Source of the DNA: SIG78 sp036677805
Lineage (GTDB): Bacteria; Verrucomicrobiota; Lentisphaeria; Victivallales; Victivallaceae
NCBI GenBank assembly: GCA_036677805.1
Contig: JAVBVS010000024.1
Coordinates: 333,138-397,137 of the forward strand
Direction of reading: 5' to 3'
DNA: 64,000 nt
The first letter of the stretch is position 1; each line of letters begins with the position of its first letter. This document shows, in pieces, positions 1-8,084 of this stretch. The notes below the pieces were generated by a model. The model ran no database searches. It was given only the letters and a program-made list of their open reading frames with translations, and was not told the DNA's origin. A program made the translations under genes and the position numbers.

Positions 1-2
1 CG

Positions 3-251
3 CCGGCTATTTTTCCGGAGCTCGAAGCCTTGCTGCGCAAATTTCTGGCGGACCGCGGGAGCGAACTCAAGAGCGAATTCTATGTTCCGAGCGTGGCCGA
101 CGCCCTGATTCGGGCGCATCGGATGACGGTGAAAATGCTGACTTCGGATGCGTCGTGGTTCGGCGTGACCTACCGCGAAGACCGTCCGGGCACCATGGCG
201 GCGTTGCGCCGGATGACGGAACGGGGCGAATATCCCGAAAAACTCTTCTGA
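3..251 (+). CDS. Sugar-phosphate nucleotidyltransferase-like protein, C-terminal part only
   Basis: The reading frame is open from the left window edge and stops at 249-251, so only about 82 C-terminal residues are seen. They include a region reading SEFYVPSVADALI, then WFGVTYREDRPGTM and a final YPEKLF. From memory this ending resembles the C-terminus of a bacterial NTP_transferase family found in Bacteroidetes and Firmicutes, which activates a sugar phosphate with a nucleotide. The catalytic GxGTR region would lie outside the window, so the activity is inferred. A short GC hairpin with a T run follows at 276-295. The gene is co-directional with the sigma-54 activator downstream but is probably a separate transcript. 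Confidence 0.6.
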   Translation, partial: PAIFPELEALLRKFLADRGSELKSEFYVPSVADALIRAHRMTVKMLTSDASWFGVTYREDRPGTMAALRRMTERGEYPEKLF

Positions 252-275
252 TCCGGGCGGCGGAGCGCCGTTTCC

Positions 276-295
276 GGCACCGGATGGTGCCTTTT
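276..295 (+). terminator. Short hairpin and T run after the nucleotidyltransferase
   Basis: GGCACC-GGAT-GGTGCC is followed directly by TTTT. The stem is only six base pairs, so this is a modest intrinsic terminator candidate. Confidence 0.4.
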
Positions 296-342
296 GCCGC
301 CTCCGGTTCCGGCGGATTTGCGATTTCTTCGGCGTCGCGTAC

Positions 343-370
343 TTGAAAATCTTCCGTGAGCGGCTACTTT
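343..370 (+). promoter_or_regulatory. Candidate sigma-70 promoter of the NifA-like activator
   Basis: TTGAAA (343-348) and TACTTT (365-370) are separated by 16 bases and lie 23 bases upstream of the start codon at 394. The -10 is a weak match. Confidence 0.35.
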
Positions 371-393
371 AAAATACTGACGGGAGTATTTTC

Positions 394-1938
394 ATGACAC
401 ACACGCCAGACATCGATCGCGAGATTGCGGTGCTTTCCGAAATCAGCACCGCCATCGCTCATGAACGCAACGTCAATGCGCTGCTGGGCAAGATTCTCGA
501 TATTCTTCAGCGCCGGCTCGATCTGGAGCGCGGCACTTTTTCGCTGCTCCACGGCGATACTTTGACCATCGAGGCTTCGCACGGCATCGATCCCGAGGCT
601 TCGCAGCTCGGCCGCTACAAACTGGGCGAGGGCATCACCGGACGGGTGGCCGCCAGCGGCGAAACCCTGGTTGTGCCCGATATTTCCCGGGACGGTCGCT
701 TTCTGAATCGGACCGGAACCCATAACCGCCTGGCTCGGACGGCGTTCATCTGCGTCCCGATCGCCTATCATGAACGGGTGGTCGGCACTCTGAGCGTCGA
801 CCGTCCTTCCGGAACCGCCGCCGATCTGGAACGCGACCGCAGGCTGCTCGAAATCATCAGCACCATCGTCGCCGAGGCCGCGGCGGCCTGTCTGACCGAG
901 CATGAGGAACGCGAAACGCTGCTGGAAGAAAACCGCAAACTCCGGAGCATGCTCACTGAAAATCCCGGCGAACTGGTCGGCAATTGCCGGAGTATGCGCA
1001 ATATTTACGGATTGATCCGGCAGGTGGCGCCCTCCGACGCCACGGTTCTGATCCGCGGCAGTTCCGGCACCGGCAAGGAGCTGGCGGCGCGCGCGATCGT
1101 GAAATTGAGCAATCGCGCCGACAAGCCGCTGATCACGCTCAACTGCGCGGCTTTGCCGGAGCAGTTGGTCGAAAGCGAACTTTTCGGCCATGAGAAAGGC
1201 GCCTTCACCGGGGCCATCAGCCGTCGTATCGGTCGGGCCGAAGCCGCCGACGGCGGGACGCTTTTTCTCGATGAAATCGGGGATCTCAGCTTGTCGACCC
1301 AGGTCAAACTGCTGCGTTTTTTGCAGGAACGGACCTTTTCGCGGGTCGGCAGCAACGAAGAACTGCGCTCGGACGTGCGTTTCCTCGCCGCGACCAGCCG
1401 CGACCTGGAAATGCTGATGCGCGACGGCAAGTTCCGCGAAGACCTTTATTACCGGCTGAATATTTTCCCGATCGTAATGCCGGATCTGGGCAAGCGCCGC
1501 TGCGACATCATTCTGCTGGCGGAGCATTTCATCGCCAAGCACAATCTGCGTTATAACAAAAAGGTGGTGCGGCTTTCGACTCCGGCGATCAACATGCTGA
1601 TGAGTTATCATTGGCCCGGCAATGTGCGGGAGCTGGAAAACTGCATCGAACGCGCGGTGCTGACTTCGAGCGACGACTGCATTCACGGATACAATCTGCC
1701 GCCGTCGCTCCAGACCGGGGAGGCTTCCGGTTCGGAACTCCTGCCGGCGGGGCGGACCTCCTTCAATACGCTGGTCGACTCCTACGAGCGGGAGTTGATC
1801 GTTGAGGCGCTGAAACGCCATGACGGCAATCTCTCCCAGGCGGCGCGCGATCTCGGGCTGTCGCCGCGGGTGATTCACTACAAGGTCAACCGCCTCGGCA
1901 TCACGCCGGAGTGGTACCGCACAGGACGCAAAAGCTGA
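394..1938 (+). CDS. Sigma-54-dependent transcriptional activator, NifA type (GAF-AAA+-Fis HTH)
   Basis: This 514-residue protein activates RNA polymerase with sigma-54 by ATP hydrolysis at enhancer-bound sites. A GAF sensor occupies about residues 15-170 and an AAA+ domain about 190-420. Walker A GSSGTGKE is at 222-229, the sigma-54-contacting GAFTGA loop at 269-274 and Walker B LFLDEIG at 290-296. The second Walker A residue is Ser rather than the more common Glu. A C-terminal Fis-type helix-turn-helix (about 465-505) contains NLSQAARDLGLSPRVIHYKV. The start ATG has a GGGAG upstream (382-386). The order GAF-AAA-HTH matches NifA rather than response regulators, since no receiver domain is present. 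The GAF ligand cannot be told from sequence, and no nif genes are in view, so the name nifA is not assigned. Confidence 0.93.
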   Translation: MTHTPDIDREIAVLSEISTAIAHERNVNALLGKILDILQRRLDLERGTFSLLHGDTLTIEASHGIDPEASQLGRYKLGEGITGRVAASGETLVVPDISRDGRFLNRTGTHNRLARTAFICVPIAYHERVVGTLSVDRPSGTAADLERDRRLLEIISTIVAEAAAACLTEHEERETLLEENRKLRSMLTENPGELVGNCRSMRNIYGLIRQVAPSDATVLIRGSSGTGKELAARAIVKLSNRADKPLITLNCAALPEQLVESELFGHEKGAFTGAISRRIGRAEAADGGTLFLDEIGDLSLSTQVKLLRFLQERTFSRVGSNEELRSDVRFLAATSRDLEMLMRDGKFREDLYYRLNIFPIVMPDLGKRRCDIILLAEHFIAKHNLRYNKKVVRLSTPAINMLMSYHWPGNVRELENCIERAVLTSSDDCIHGYNLPPSLQTGEASGSELLPAGRTSFNTLVDSYERELIVEALKRHDGNLSQAARDLGLSPRVIHYKVNRLGITPEWYRTGRKS

Positions 1939-2077
1939 CCTCCGACCGGCTTCCCGGCGCGGCGTCGCCGATGCGTGAAAAAGCCGGAACCGCATGAATT
2001 TTCGGCTCCCGCAACTTGTTGTTGATGATGTTGCCTTAAAAAAACTATGATTTATCGTCTTTTCCGCAAAAAAACAT

Positions 2078-2105
2078 TTGACAAATCCATTTTGCTGGCT
2101 ATATT
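2078..2105 (+). promoter_or_regulatory. Strong sigma-70 promoter of the acidic zinc-ribbon gene
   Basis: A perfect TTGACA (2078-2083) and TATATT (2100-2105) are 16 bases apart, in an AT-rich stretch some 50 bases upstream of the ATG at 2157. This is one of the best -35/-10 matches in the window and suggests high expression. Confidence 0.75.
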
Positions 2106-2156
2106 TCCCCCGAAGCAGGCAACCGGCCTGCAATTATATTGAGGGAGCAGAGATTT

Positions 2157-2459
2157 ATGACCATTTGTCGTTATTGCATGGCTGAAGTCAGCGAACGGGA
2201 AATCGAAGCCGAAGACGGTTGTTGTCCGGAATGCGGCGCCATTATCGCTGCCGGCGCCGGTTATTTGGGGCAGGACGACGAACTTGAGGATGATTTCGAT
2301 AATCTCGAAGAGGATGAAAATTTCGAATTCGACGATGAGGACGAGGACGGCGACTTCAACGAATTCGACGACGACGCCTTTTTTGAAGAAGAGGACGACA
2401 GCGAATTCGCCGGTGAGCTTGAAGAGGAAGAATCCGACGACGATGACGACGATTTCTGA
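2157..2459 (+). CDS. Small, extremely acidic zinc-ribbon protein
   Basis: The protein has 100 residues. The N-terminus carries two CxxC pairs, CRYC near residue 4 and CPEC near residue 24, forming a short zinc ribbon. The rest, from about residue 38, is a low-complexity tail made almost wholly of Asp, Glu and Phe and ending in DDDDDDF. There is no signal peptide or membrane segment, so it should be cytoplasmic. ATG at 2157 is preferred over the TTG at 2139 because the gaggga ribosome site (2141-2146) sits properly for it. A strong promoter and a 12-bp terminator make it a single-gene unit. I do not recognise a named family. A DNA-mimic or RNA-polymerase-associated role is imaginable but unsupported. 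Confidence 0.85.
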   Translation: MTICRYCMAEVSEREIEAEDGCCPECGAIIAAGAGYLGQDDELEDDFDNLEEDENFEFDDEDEDGDFNEFDDDAFFEEEDDSEFAGELEEEESDDDDDDF

Positions 2460-2489
2460 CCGTCGCCGGATTTCGAGAATAAACGTCGT

Positions 2490-2525
2490 ACGGACGCGGA
2501 GCAGAGCTCCGCGTCCGTTGTTTTA
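2490..2525 (+). terminator. Intrinsic terminator of the acidic zinc-ribbon gene
   Basis: A perfect 12-bp stem (2490-2501 with 2507-2518) has a 5-base loop and is followed by TGTTTT. It lies 30 bases after the stop codon. Confidence 0.85.
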
Positions 2526-2612
2526 AACCACCGGAACTCGTCCGGCGGCTTGCCGGCAGGCTGAGGATCGGCATTGCGATTGCGGCGAGTTGTATTTTTT
2601 TCTTTTTTCGGT

Positions 2613-2641
2613 TTGCAAAATAAAGGAAGCATGATTATAGT
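2613..2641 (+). promoter_or_regulatory. Promoter P1 of operon 1
   Basis: TTGCAA (2613-2618), a 17-base spacer and TATAGT (2636-2641). The expected start point falls on the palindrome at 2646-2659, as in repressor-controlled promoters. Confidence 0.6.
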
Positions 2642-2645
2642 ATTG

Positions 2646-2659
2646 CTAAAGCGCTTTAG
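2646..2659 (+). promoter_or_regulatory. LacI-family-type operator palindrome
   Basis: CTAAAGCGCTTTAG is a perfect 14-base palindrome with the central CG and AAAGCGCTTT core typical of LacI/GalR operators. It begins five bases after the -10 of P1, where bound repressor would block initiation. No matching LacI gene with an N-terminal LacI HTH lies in the window. Confidence 0.6.
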
Positions 2660-2829
2660 GAAGGGGGTTTTGAGCGATTCTTCGATCAAAATATGGCGGC
2701 ATGAGGTCTGATGGGGGGGAGCGTGACGGCGGGTATGAAGACGGGCCGGCGGTCACCGGGAAGATGCCGCGGCAGGACAAGGTGGCTTGTTTGCAGACAG
2801 GAAAATTCGTTTTTTTTAGGTGCGGGGGG

Positions 2830-2858
2830 TTGTAAATACGAATTTTTTTGACTATAAT
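2830..2858 (+). promoter_or_regulatory. Promoter P2 of operon 1
   Basis: TTGTAA (2830-2835), a 17-base spacer and a perfect TATAAT (2853-2858), about 70 bases upstream of the pseudopilin ATG at 2929. Confidence 0.6.
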
Positions 2859-2928
2859 GTTCTGATGCCGGAAGCATCGAAACAATCATCAATCGAATGC
2901 GGACAGGGAAAGGAGCAGGGGAACAAGA

Positions 2929-3723
2929 ATGAAAGGCATGCAGGCAGGATGCGGCAAGGCGCGGCGGGGCGGAAAGAAACGGTTTACATTGATAGAGCTT
3001 CTGGTGGTGATCGCGATCATCGCCATTCTGGCGGCGATGCTGCTGCCGGCGCTTTCTTCGGCGCGGGCGGCGGCCAAAACCGCGGCTTGTACTGCCAACT
3101 TGAAGCAGATCGGCCTGGCGGTCCACATGTATGCCGATGACAACAACGACTGGGTCGTGCCGGGACGGACGGCACAGTCGGTCTGCTGGTATCAGTTGCT
3201 GGCGCCGGCCGACGGCGCGTCCTACGGGATCAGTTATGACCCGAAGAACATGGCTTCCGTATTCAGCTGCCCGGCGGAGAGCCGGGATTTCGGCCATTAC
3301 AACAGCAGTAAAATGCTGTACACGCATTATGCCGTCAATGCCTTTGTCATGGGAACTGCCGGGATGACTTCCATGAATCGCGACCGGATGTACAAACGCA
3401 GCGTCTTCAATTCCCCGGAAAAAGTGAAACTCATCGGCGACAACGGCTGGCCGGCGGGATACGCGTTTGCCTATCCCTATGTCCTGAGTTATCGCCACGG
3501 GGCCGGCGATGACCGTCCGATGGTCAGCAATGCGCCGGATTCCACGGTGTGGGCGTCCGACGGCGGATTGTGCAATCTGCTGATGCTGCCGGGGCAGGTG
3601 TCGAGTTCGACCATGCGCCAGATTGCGCCGACGGGCCTTCCCGGGAATTCGCTCTATATTTATTGCGATACCGACGGCACAACCCCGGTTTGCGGGCCGA
3701 CGTTCCCGAATGTCAAGTTTTGA
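2929..3723 (+). CDS. Type II secretion/type IV pilin-like pseudopilin, operon 1
   Basis: This 264-residue protein has an 18-residue basic leader and then FTLIELLVVIAIIAILAAML, the N-methylated hydrophobic helix of pseudopilins. Glu5 of the mature form is present. The residue before the cleavage point is Arg, not the usual Gly. A globular domain follows with the LKQIGLAVHMYADDNNDW segment shared with the paralogues. The canonical H-X9-DG C-terminal motif is not seen. The start has a GGAAAGGAG ribosome site. It leads an operon with a HEAT/beta-sandwich protein and a LamG/glycosidase-like protein. It likely sits in the inner membrane as a subunit of a pseudopilus. Its exact role, such as tip or substrate adaptor, is inference. 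Confidence 0.88.
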   Translation: MKGMQAGCGKARRGGKKRFTLIELLVVIAIIAILAAMLLPALSSARAAAKTAACTANLKQIGLAVHMYADDNNDWVVPGRTAQSVCWYQLLAPADGASYGISYDPKNMASVFSCPAESRDFGHYNSSKMLYTHYAVNAFVMGTAGMTSMNRDRMYKRSVFNSPEKVKLIGDNGWPAGYAFAYPYVLSYRHGAGDDRPMVSNAPDSTVWASDGGLCNLLMLPGQVSSSTMRQIAPTGLPGNSLYIYCDTDGTTPVCGPTFPNVKF

Positions 3724-3812
3724 AGGAACCGCCGGGCGATTTTGGCGGTCATCAACAGAGGCGGTTTGCAACCTCACAACCTCATCGTGATCATAGTAAA
3801 AAGGGAGTTTTT

Positions 3813-4703
3813 ATGATGCGAATCACTGTCGCCGGCGGATTGTGCGCCGGAATCATGGCCTGGAGCGTTATTGCCGCGGGGGCGGACCCGATCGCATTGC
3901 GGCGGGAGTTTCGGGCGGCGGTGGCGGCGGATCCGGGAAAAACGGCCGGCTATCTCAACAGCGCCGACCCGGAAATCCGGCGTTATGCGCTCTATCTGGT
4001 GTTTCAGAAGGAGAAGGCCGGGGCGCTGAAAGAGCTGGAAACGGCGATGTCCGATGCGGACGAACAGGTCCGGTTGACGGCGGTGGCGGCGCTGGCCAGC
4101 CTGGCCGCATCCAACGCTCAGGCGCAAGCGCTGTTGAGCAAGGCGGCAACCGATGATGCCTCCAATGCGGTCCGGCAGATCGCGGTCAAGGCGTCGTGGC
4201 CGTTTCATCGTGAAATCAAATTGCTGCGTCAGGACCCGAGCTGGGACCATGAGGTGGCGACGGTGAAGAGCATCGCGCTGCCGGAAACCGGCTGGAAATT
4301 CCGGACCGATCCGAAGCAGGAGGGGCATCTCAAGAATTTTTTTGCTCCCGGGTTCGACGATTCGCAGTGGCAGGCGATCAAGATTGGTCACTGGGAAGGG
4401 CAGGGCGCGCCCGATTATGACGGAGTGGCATGGTACCGGATCAGGTTCTCAATGCCGGAAAAGATCGACAGCAATGCGGTGGAAATCGCGTTCGGGGCGG
4501 TGGACGAGGCGGCCTGGGTGTGGCTCAACGGGGAATATCTCGGGTGCCACGATCTCGGACTGGAAGGCTGGGATCAGCCGTTTGAGGTCGATTGCCGCAA
4601 AGAGATTCGATGGGGGGCCGAGAATGTGCTGGTCGTACGGGTGCTGGACAGCGGCGCGGCCGGAGGCATCTGGAAGCCGGTACGGATCGATGTATTGAAA
4701 TGA
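3813..4703 (+). CDS. Secreted HEAT-repeat and GH2-type beta-sandwich domain protein
   Basis: The 296-residue product has an N-terminal signal peptide (about residues 1-22). A helical HEAT-like region with repeated ALKELETAMSDADEQVR-type units spans about 25-125. A C-terminal jelly-roll domain (about 150-296) contains WYRIRFSMP, VWLNGEYLG and NVLVVRVLDS, the hallmarks of the sugar-binding domain that precedes GH2 catalytic barrels. No catalytic domain is present. ATG at 3813 is chosen for its GGGAG ribosome site (3803-3807). It lies 89 bases after the pseudopilin and 28 before the glycosidase-like gene, so it is probably co-transcribed. A role as carbohydrate-binding partner of its neighbour is inferred. 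Confidence 0.8.
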   Translation: MMRITVAGGLCAGIMAWSVIAAGADPIALRREFRAAVAADPGKTAGYLNSADPEIRRYALYLVFQKEKAGALKELETAMSDADEQVRLTAVAALASLAASNAQAQALLSKAATDDASNAVRQIAVKASWPFHREIKLLRQDPSWDHEVATVKSIALPETGWKFRTDPKQEGHLKNFFAPGFDDSQWQAIKIGHWEGQGAPDYDGVAWYRIRFSMPEKIDSNAVEIAFGAVDEAAWVWLNGEYLGCHDLGLEGWDQPFEVDCRKEIRWGAENVLVVRVLDSGAAGGIWKPVRIDVLK

Positions 4704-4731
4704 CAGCCAGTCGCAAGACGAAGGAACGGAT

Positions 4732-7700
4732 ATGAAAAAGTGGTGGAGTTGTTGGATGGCCGCGGTCGGGTTGGCGGCGGCGGTCGCATATGGAGCGCCC
4801 GGAGACACGGTGGCGGAGTGGGATTTCGGCCGGCCGGATGTGATGACGGGAAAATATGCGCTGAAACTGCGCGGCAATGCGAAGATTGAAGATGGTCGGC
4901 TGGCGATTCTGACCAACGACATGGCCAAACCGGACGGGGCGGCCGCGGTGAAGATATTTCCGGAACTGACGCCGCCGGCGGCGTTTACGGTGGAGGCGAC
5001 GTTCGCCCTGGACGGCAAATATGAACGGGCCAGGAGCATGAATGCGATGCTCTGGGACAGCAAATATGTCATTTTGCCCGGAGACGGGGAAAAGGATCGG
5101 CCGCGCCATACCGGGTTCATGCTGTTTCTGCGGCCCGGCGGCAAGGATCAGTACACGCCGGCAGCGGCTTTCGGATACGGCGACAAAAGCGCGCAGGTTT
5201 ACGGCAAGGCAGTGACGATCGCGCCGGACGTGGAACACACGTTGGGCATGACCTTCAGCGCAACCGGAAAGGTGACTTTCATGCTTGACGGCGCTCCGGC
5301 CGGCAGTGCGACGGTGCCTGCCGGAAGTGTGGCTCCGGCCAAAGCGGCGGTGGTGTTGGGCGACCGGATCGGTTCCAATTACTGGCCGTTGGGCGGGCGG
5401 CTGCGCAAAATTGTGCTCAAAGAAGCGGAATTCGCGCCGGTGGCTCTGGCTCCGGACCCGGACCGGCGCCGGGTGTTTGAGCGCGGCGAGACCGAACCTA
5501 AGGTTTTCGTCCGATTGAGCAATGCCGGAACGACGCCGCTGAACGGCGTGACGGTCGAGGCCGAACTGGACGGCAAAAAACTTACGGAGCGGCAATTCGA
5601 TTGTCTGGCGGCCGGTTCCGAAGCGGCGCTGGAATACGCCGTCGAACCATGGCTGCTGCCGGGCGATTACCGGCTGAACTTGACGGCGACCGATGCCGCC
5701 GGCAAGATTCTGGCGCAAAGCACCACCGGAATCACGATCGTCCCGGCCTACGGTGACTTCATGCCGGTGATTTTGTGGGGCGGTGCCGACCGCAAAGTGG
5801 TGAAGGATCTCGGGTTCACCCATCAGGCGGTCAATACGGTGCCCGCGTCGGGCGACTACAAACCGGAGATGACGCCGGAAAAAATCGCCGCACTGGATGA
5901 TACGCTCCGGGCGGGATTGTACGGTTATTCCTCGATTTATGCCAAATACCGTTTTTTGACCGGCAAGCGCTTCCTGCGGGTCGACCGCGACGGCAAGCCT
6001 TATGCGCGGGAAAATCTCGAAGCCTCCAACCCCGAGGCTCAGGCGGAGTTCGCCAAAGCGGTGGCCGACACCGCGAAAGCGCTGGGCGACCACCCGGCGT
6101 GGGATGCGGCTTTGCTCAACAGTGAAGTCCGCGACAGCTCCAATCCCTCCTTCGGCCAGGTCGAGCCGGCCAATTTCCGGAAGTTTGCAGGCTATGACAT
6201 TCCGGCCTCGATTACCGGCAAATACCCGGCTTCATACAAGAATACCGCCGGTTTTCCGTGGGATCGGGTAATCCGCGACAATACGCCGGACCTGGTTTTT
6301 CTGCGCTGGTTCTGGAAAGAAGGCGACGGTTGGAATCCGATGCACACGCTGCTCTCCGAAACGCTGCATCAATACATCAAACATCACTTCTTCACCTTCT
6401 ACGATCCGGTGGTGCGCGTCCCCCCGGTATGGGGCTCCGGCGGCAATGCCGACGTGGTGAGCCAGTGGACCTACGTCTATCCCGATCCGATCAAGATCGG
6501 TCAGGCGACCGACGAAGTGATTGCCATGGCGCAGGGCAATCCCGGCCAGAAGGTGATGAGCATGACCCAGGCGATCTGGTATCGCAGTCAGACCGCGCCC
6601 AAAGAGGTCAAGGTCGCCAATCCGCCGGAATGGCTGGCGCGCGAACCGGAAGCGCAGTTTGTGACCATTGCGCCGGATGCGTTGCGCGAAGCGCTGTGGA
6701 GCAAGATTTCGCGGCGGTTGGACGGGATCATGTACCATGGTTCGGGCTCGCTGATCGGTCCGGAAAAACATTCCTACCGCTACACCAATCCCGACAGCAA
6801 ACTGGTGCTCAGGGAACTGGCCGGAACGGTGATCAAACCGTTGGGGCCGGTGCTGACCAAGGTGCCGGAGCGGACTCCCGAGATCGGCATTCTGGAAAGC
6901 TTTACCGGCAACCTCTATGCCCCGCAGCACTTCAGCATGGGCTGGAGCAGCAGATGGGCGGCGGATCTGCATCTGGCGCTGCAATGGGCTCATTTTCAGC
7001 CGGTGGTGTTCTACGAGGAGCATTTGGTCGACGGCAAGCTCGAAGCGCCGCCCAAGGTGCTCTTTATCCCCGGCGCCGAGGTTTTGACGGACAAAACTCT
7101 GGCAAAATTGAGGGAACTTCAGAACCGGGGGACGATTCTGGTCGGGGATGAATTCACCACCCCGGCGCTGATGGTGGATTACCGTCTGCAAGCGGTCAAG
7201 CGCACGACCGCCGACCCCGAAGCGAGCAAGCAGGCATTGCAGAAACTCGGTACTGAAATCGCCGCAGTGCTGATGCCGTATTATCAATCGCCGATGACCG
7301 CGTCGAATCCGGACCTGGTGGTGCGTCGCCGGGGTTCCGACCAAGCCGATTACGTCTTCGTGGTCAACGACAAGCGCACCTTCGGCGACTACCTCGGACA
7401 GTGGAAAATGGTGATGGAAAAAGGTCTGCCGAATTCCGGCACGGTCACCGTCGCCCACCATTCCGCCAAAGCCTACGATCTGGTCAAGCATCAGGAAATT
7501 CCGCTTCGCAGCGGCGACGGCAAGAGCAGTTTCGAGGTGGCGTTGGGGCCCGGAGACGGTACGTTGGTACTGCTTCTCGACCATCCGATCGCCAAGGTCG
7601 AGACCCGGATTCCGGCCCTGAAGCGAGGACAGAGCTATGCTTTGACCGCGCGGATTCTGGATGATCGCGGCCAGCCGGTGGCGGCGATTCTGCCGGTGGA

Positions 7701-7881
7701 GGTGACTCTGACCGCGGCCGACGGCCGGGTGCTGCCCGGAAGCGGTTTTTATGCCGCGCGTGACGGCGTGTTGACGGTCGATGAAGTCGCCGCGCCCAAC
7801 ATGGCCCCCGGTAAAGTCACGGTCAAGGTCCGCGACCTCGCCTCGGGGCTTGCCGCCGAAGCCGAAACCACGGCGGAGTGA
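4732..7881 (+). CDS. Secreted LamG and glycosidase-like protein, 1049 aa
   Basis: The protein has a signal peptide (MKKWWSC... to AYGAP, about 1-23) and a concanavalin/LamG-like domain (about 27-240). A CARDB/Ig-like segment runs about 245-330. A large region (about 335-680) with TIM-barrel character includes WDAALLNSEVRD, a possible acidic active-site strand, and the aromatic-rich DLVFLRWFWKEGDGW. A Rossmann-like part (about 720-800) resembles the trimerisation domain of GH42 enzymes (PPKVLFIPGAEVLTD), and C-terminal beta domains follow. It is the last gene of operon 1 and is closed by a strong terminator. Extracellular or periplasmic polysaccharide processing is likely. The GH family cannot be assigned from sequence alone. 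Confidence 0.78.
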   Translation: MKKWWSCWMAAVGLAAAVAYGAPGDTVAEWDFGRPDVMTGKYALKLRGNAKIEDGRLAILTNDMAKPDGAAAVKIFPELTPPAAFTVEATFALDGKYERARSMNAMLWDSKYVILPGDGEKDRPRHTGFMLFLRPGGKDQYTPAAAFGYGDKSAQVYGKAVTIAPDVEHTLGMTFSATGKVTFMLDGAPAGSATVPAGSVAPAKAAVVLGDRIGSNYWPLGGRLRKIVLKEAEFAPVALAPDPDRRRVFERGETEPKVFVRLSNAGTTPLNGVTVEAELDGKKLTERQFDCLAAGSEAALEYAVEPWLLPGDYRLNLTATDAAGKILAQSTTGITIVPAYGDFMPVILWGGADRKVVKDLGFTHQAVNTVPASGDYKPEMTPEKIAALDDTLRAGLYGYSSIYAKYRFLTGKRFLRVDRDGKPYARENLEASNPEAQAEFAKAVADTAKALGDHPAWDAALLNSEVRDSSNPSFGQVEPANFRKFAGYDIPASITGKYPASYKNTAGFPWDRVIRDNTPDLVFLRWFWKEGDGWNPMHTLLSETLHQYIKHHFFTFYDPVVRVPPVWGSGGNADVVSQWTYVYPDPIKIGQATDEVIAMAQGNPGQKVMSMTQAIWYRSQTAPKEVKVANPPEWLAREPEAQFVTIAPDALREALWSKISRRLDGIMYHGSGSLIGPEKHSYRYTNPDSKLVLRELAGTVIKPLGPVLTKVPERTPEIGILESFTGNLYAPQHFSMGWSSRWAADLHLALQWAHFQPVVFYEEHLVDGKLEAPPKVLFIPGAEVLTDKTLAKLRELQNRGTILVGDEFTTPALMVDYRLQAVKRTTADPEASKQALQKLGTEIAAVLMPYYQSPMTASNPDLVVRRRGSDQADYVFVVNDKRTFGDYLGQWKMVMEKGLPNSGTVTVAHHSAKAYDLVKHQEIPLRSGDGKSSFEVALGPGDGTLVLLLDHPIAKVETRIPALKRGQSYALTARILDDRGQPVAAILPVEVTLTAADGRVLPGSGFYAARDGVLTVDEVAAPNMAPGKVTVKVRDLASGLAAEAETTAE

Positions 7882-7907
7882 TTCGCGGTTAGAAATTTTG
7901 ACTCCAT

Positions 7908-7949
7908 GCCCGGAACGGTTCGAGCGCAGCCGTTCCGGGCAGAATTTTT
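7908..7949 (+). terminator. Intrinsic terminator of operon 1
   Basis: An 11-bp perfect stem (GCCCGGAACGG at 7908-7918 with its complement at 7930-7940) is followed by AGAATTTTT. It ends the pseudopilin-HEAT-LamG operon. Confidence 0.88.
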
Positions 7950-7999
7950 AACGGGCTTGGGTTCAGACCGGTTTTTGCCGGAGAAATCTTCCGGCGCAC

Positions 8000-8028
8000 T
8001 TGCATTTTTGCGGGGAGTTGGCTATGGT
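8000..8028 (+). promoter_or_regulatory. Candidate promoter of the lipoprotein gene
   Basis: TTGCAT (8000-8005), a 17-base spacer and TATGGT (8023-8028), about 55 bases before the ATG at 8085. Confidence 0.5.
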
Positions 8029-8084
8029 AAGTCCGAGCATCGGATCGTTTTGAATCCATCCAACCCCGACGGGAGAATTCAGCC

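Larger units (their letters stand above)
2526..2928 (+). other. 403-base non-coding control region of operon 1
   Basis: No coding signature is seen on either strand. The stretch holds two sigma-70-like promoters (2613-2641 and 2830-2858), a 14-base palindrome (2646-2659), and G-rich sequence between them including a run of seven G near 2713. The ribosome site of the pseudopilin gene lies at its right end. If the first promoter is used, the leader is about 280 bases long. Confidence 0.6.

Noticed and set aside
364..2133. Minus-strand frame of 589 codons opposite the NifA-like gene
   Set aside because: It mirrors the GAF-AAA+-HTH gene, is rich in Arg/Gln/His as antisense frames of GC-rich genes are, and shows no domain or ribosome site.
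2261..2526. Ser-rich minus-strand and Arg/Thr-rich plus-strand frames over the acidic tail gene
   Set aside because: They are the mirror frames of GAC/GAA/GAG codon runs in the acidic zinc-ribbon protein and lack start signals.
4525..6093. Minus-strand frames opposite the LamG/glycosidase-like gene
   Set aside because: No ribosome sites, Arg/His-rich, and fully covered by the well-supported plus-strand gene with a signal peptide.
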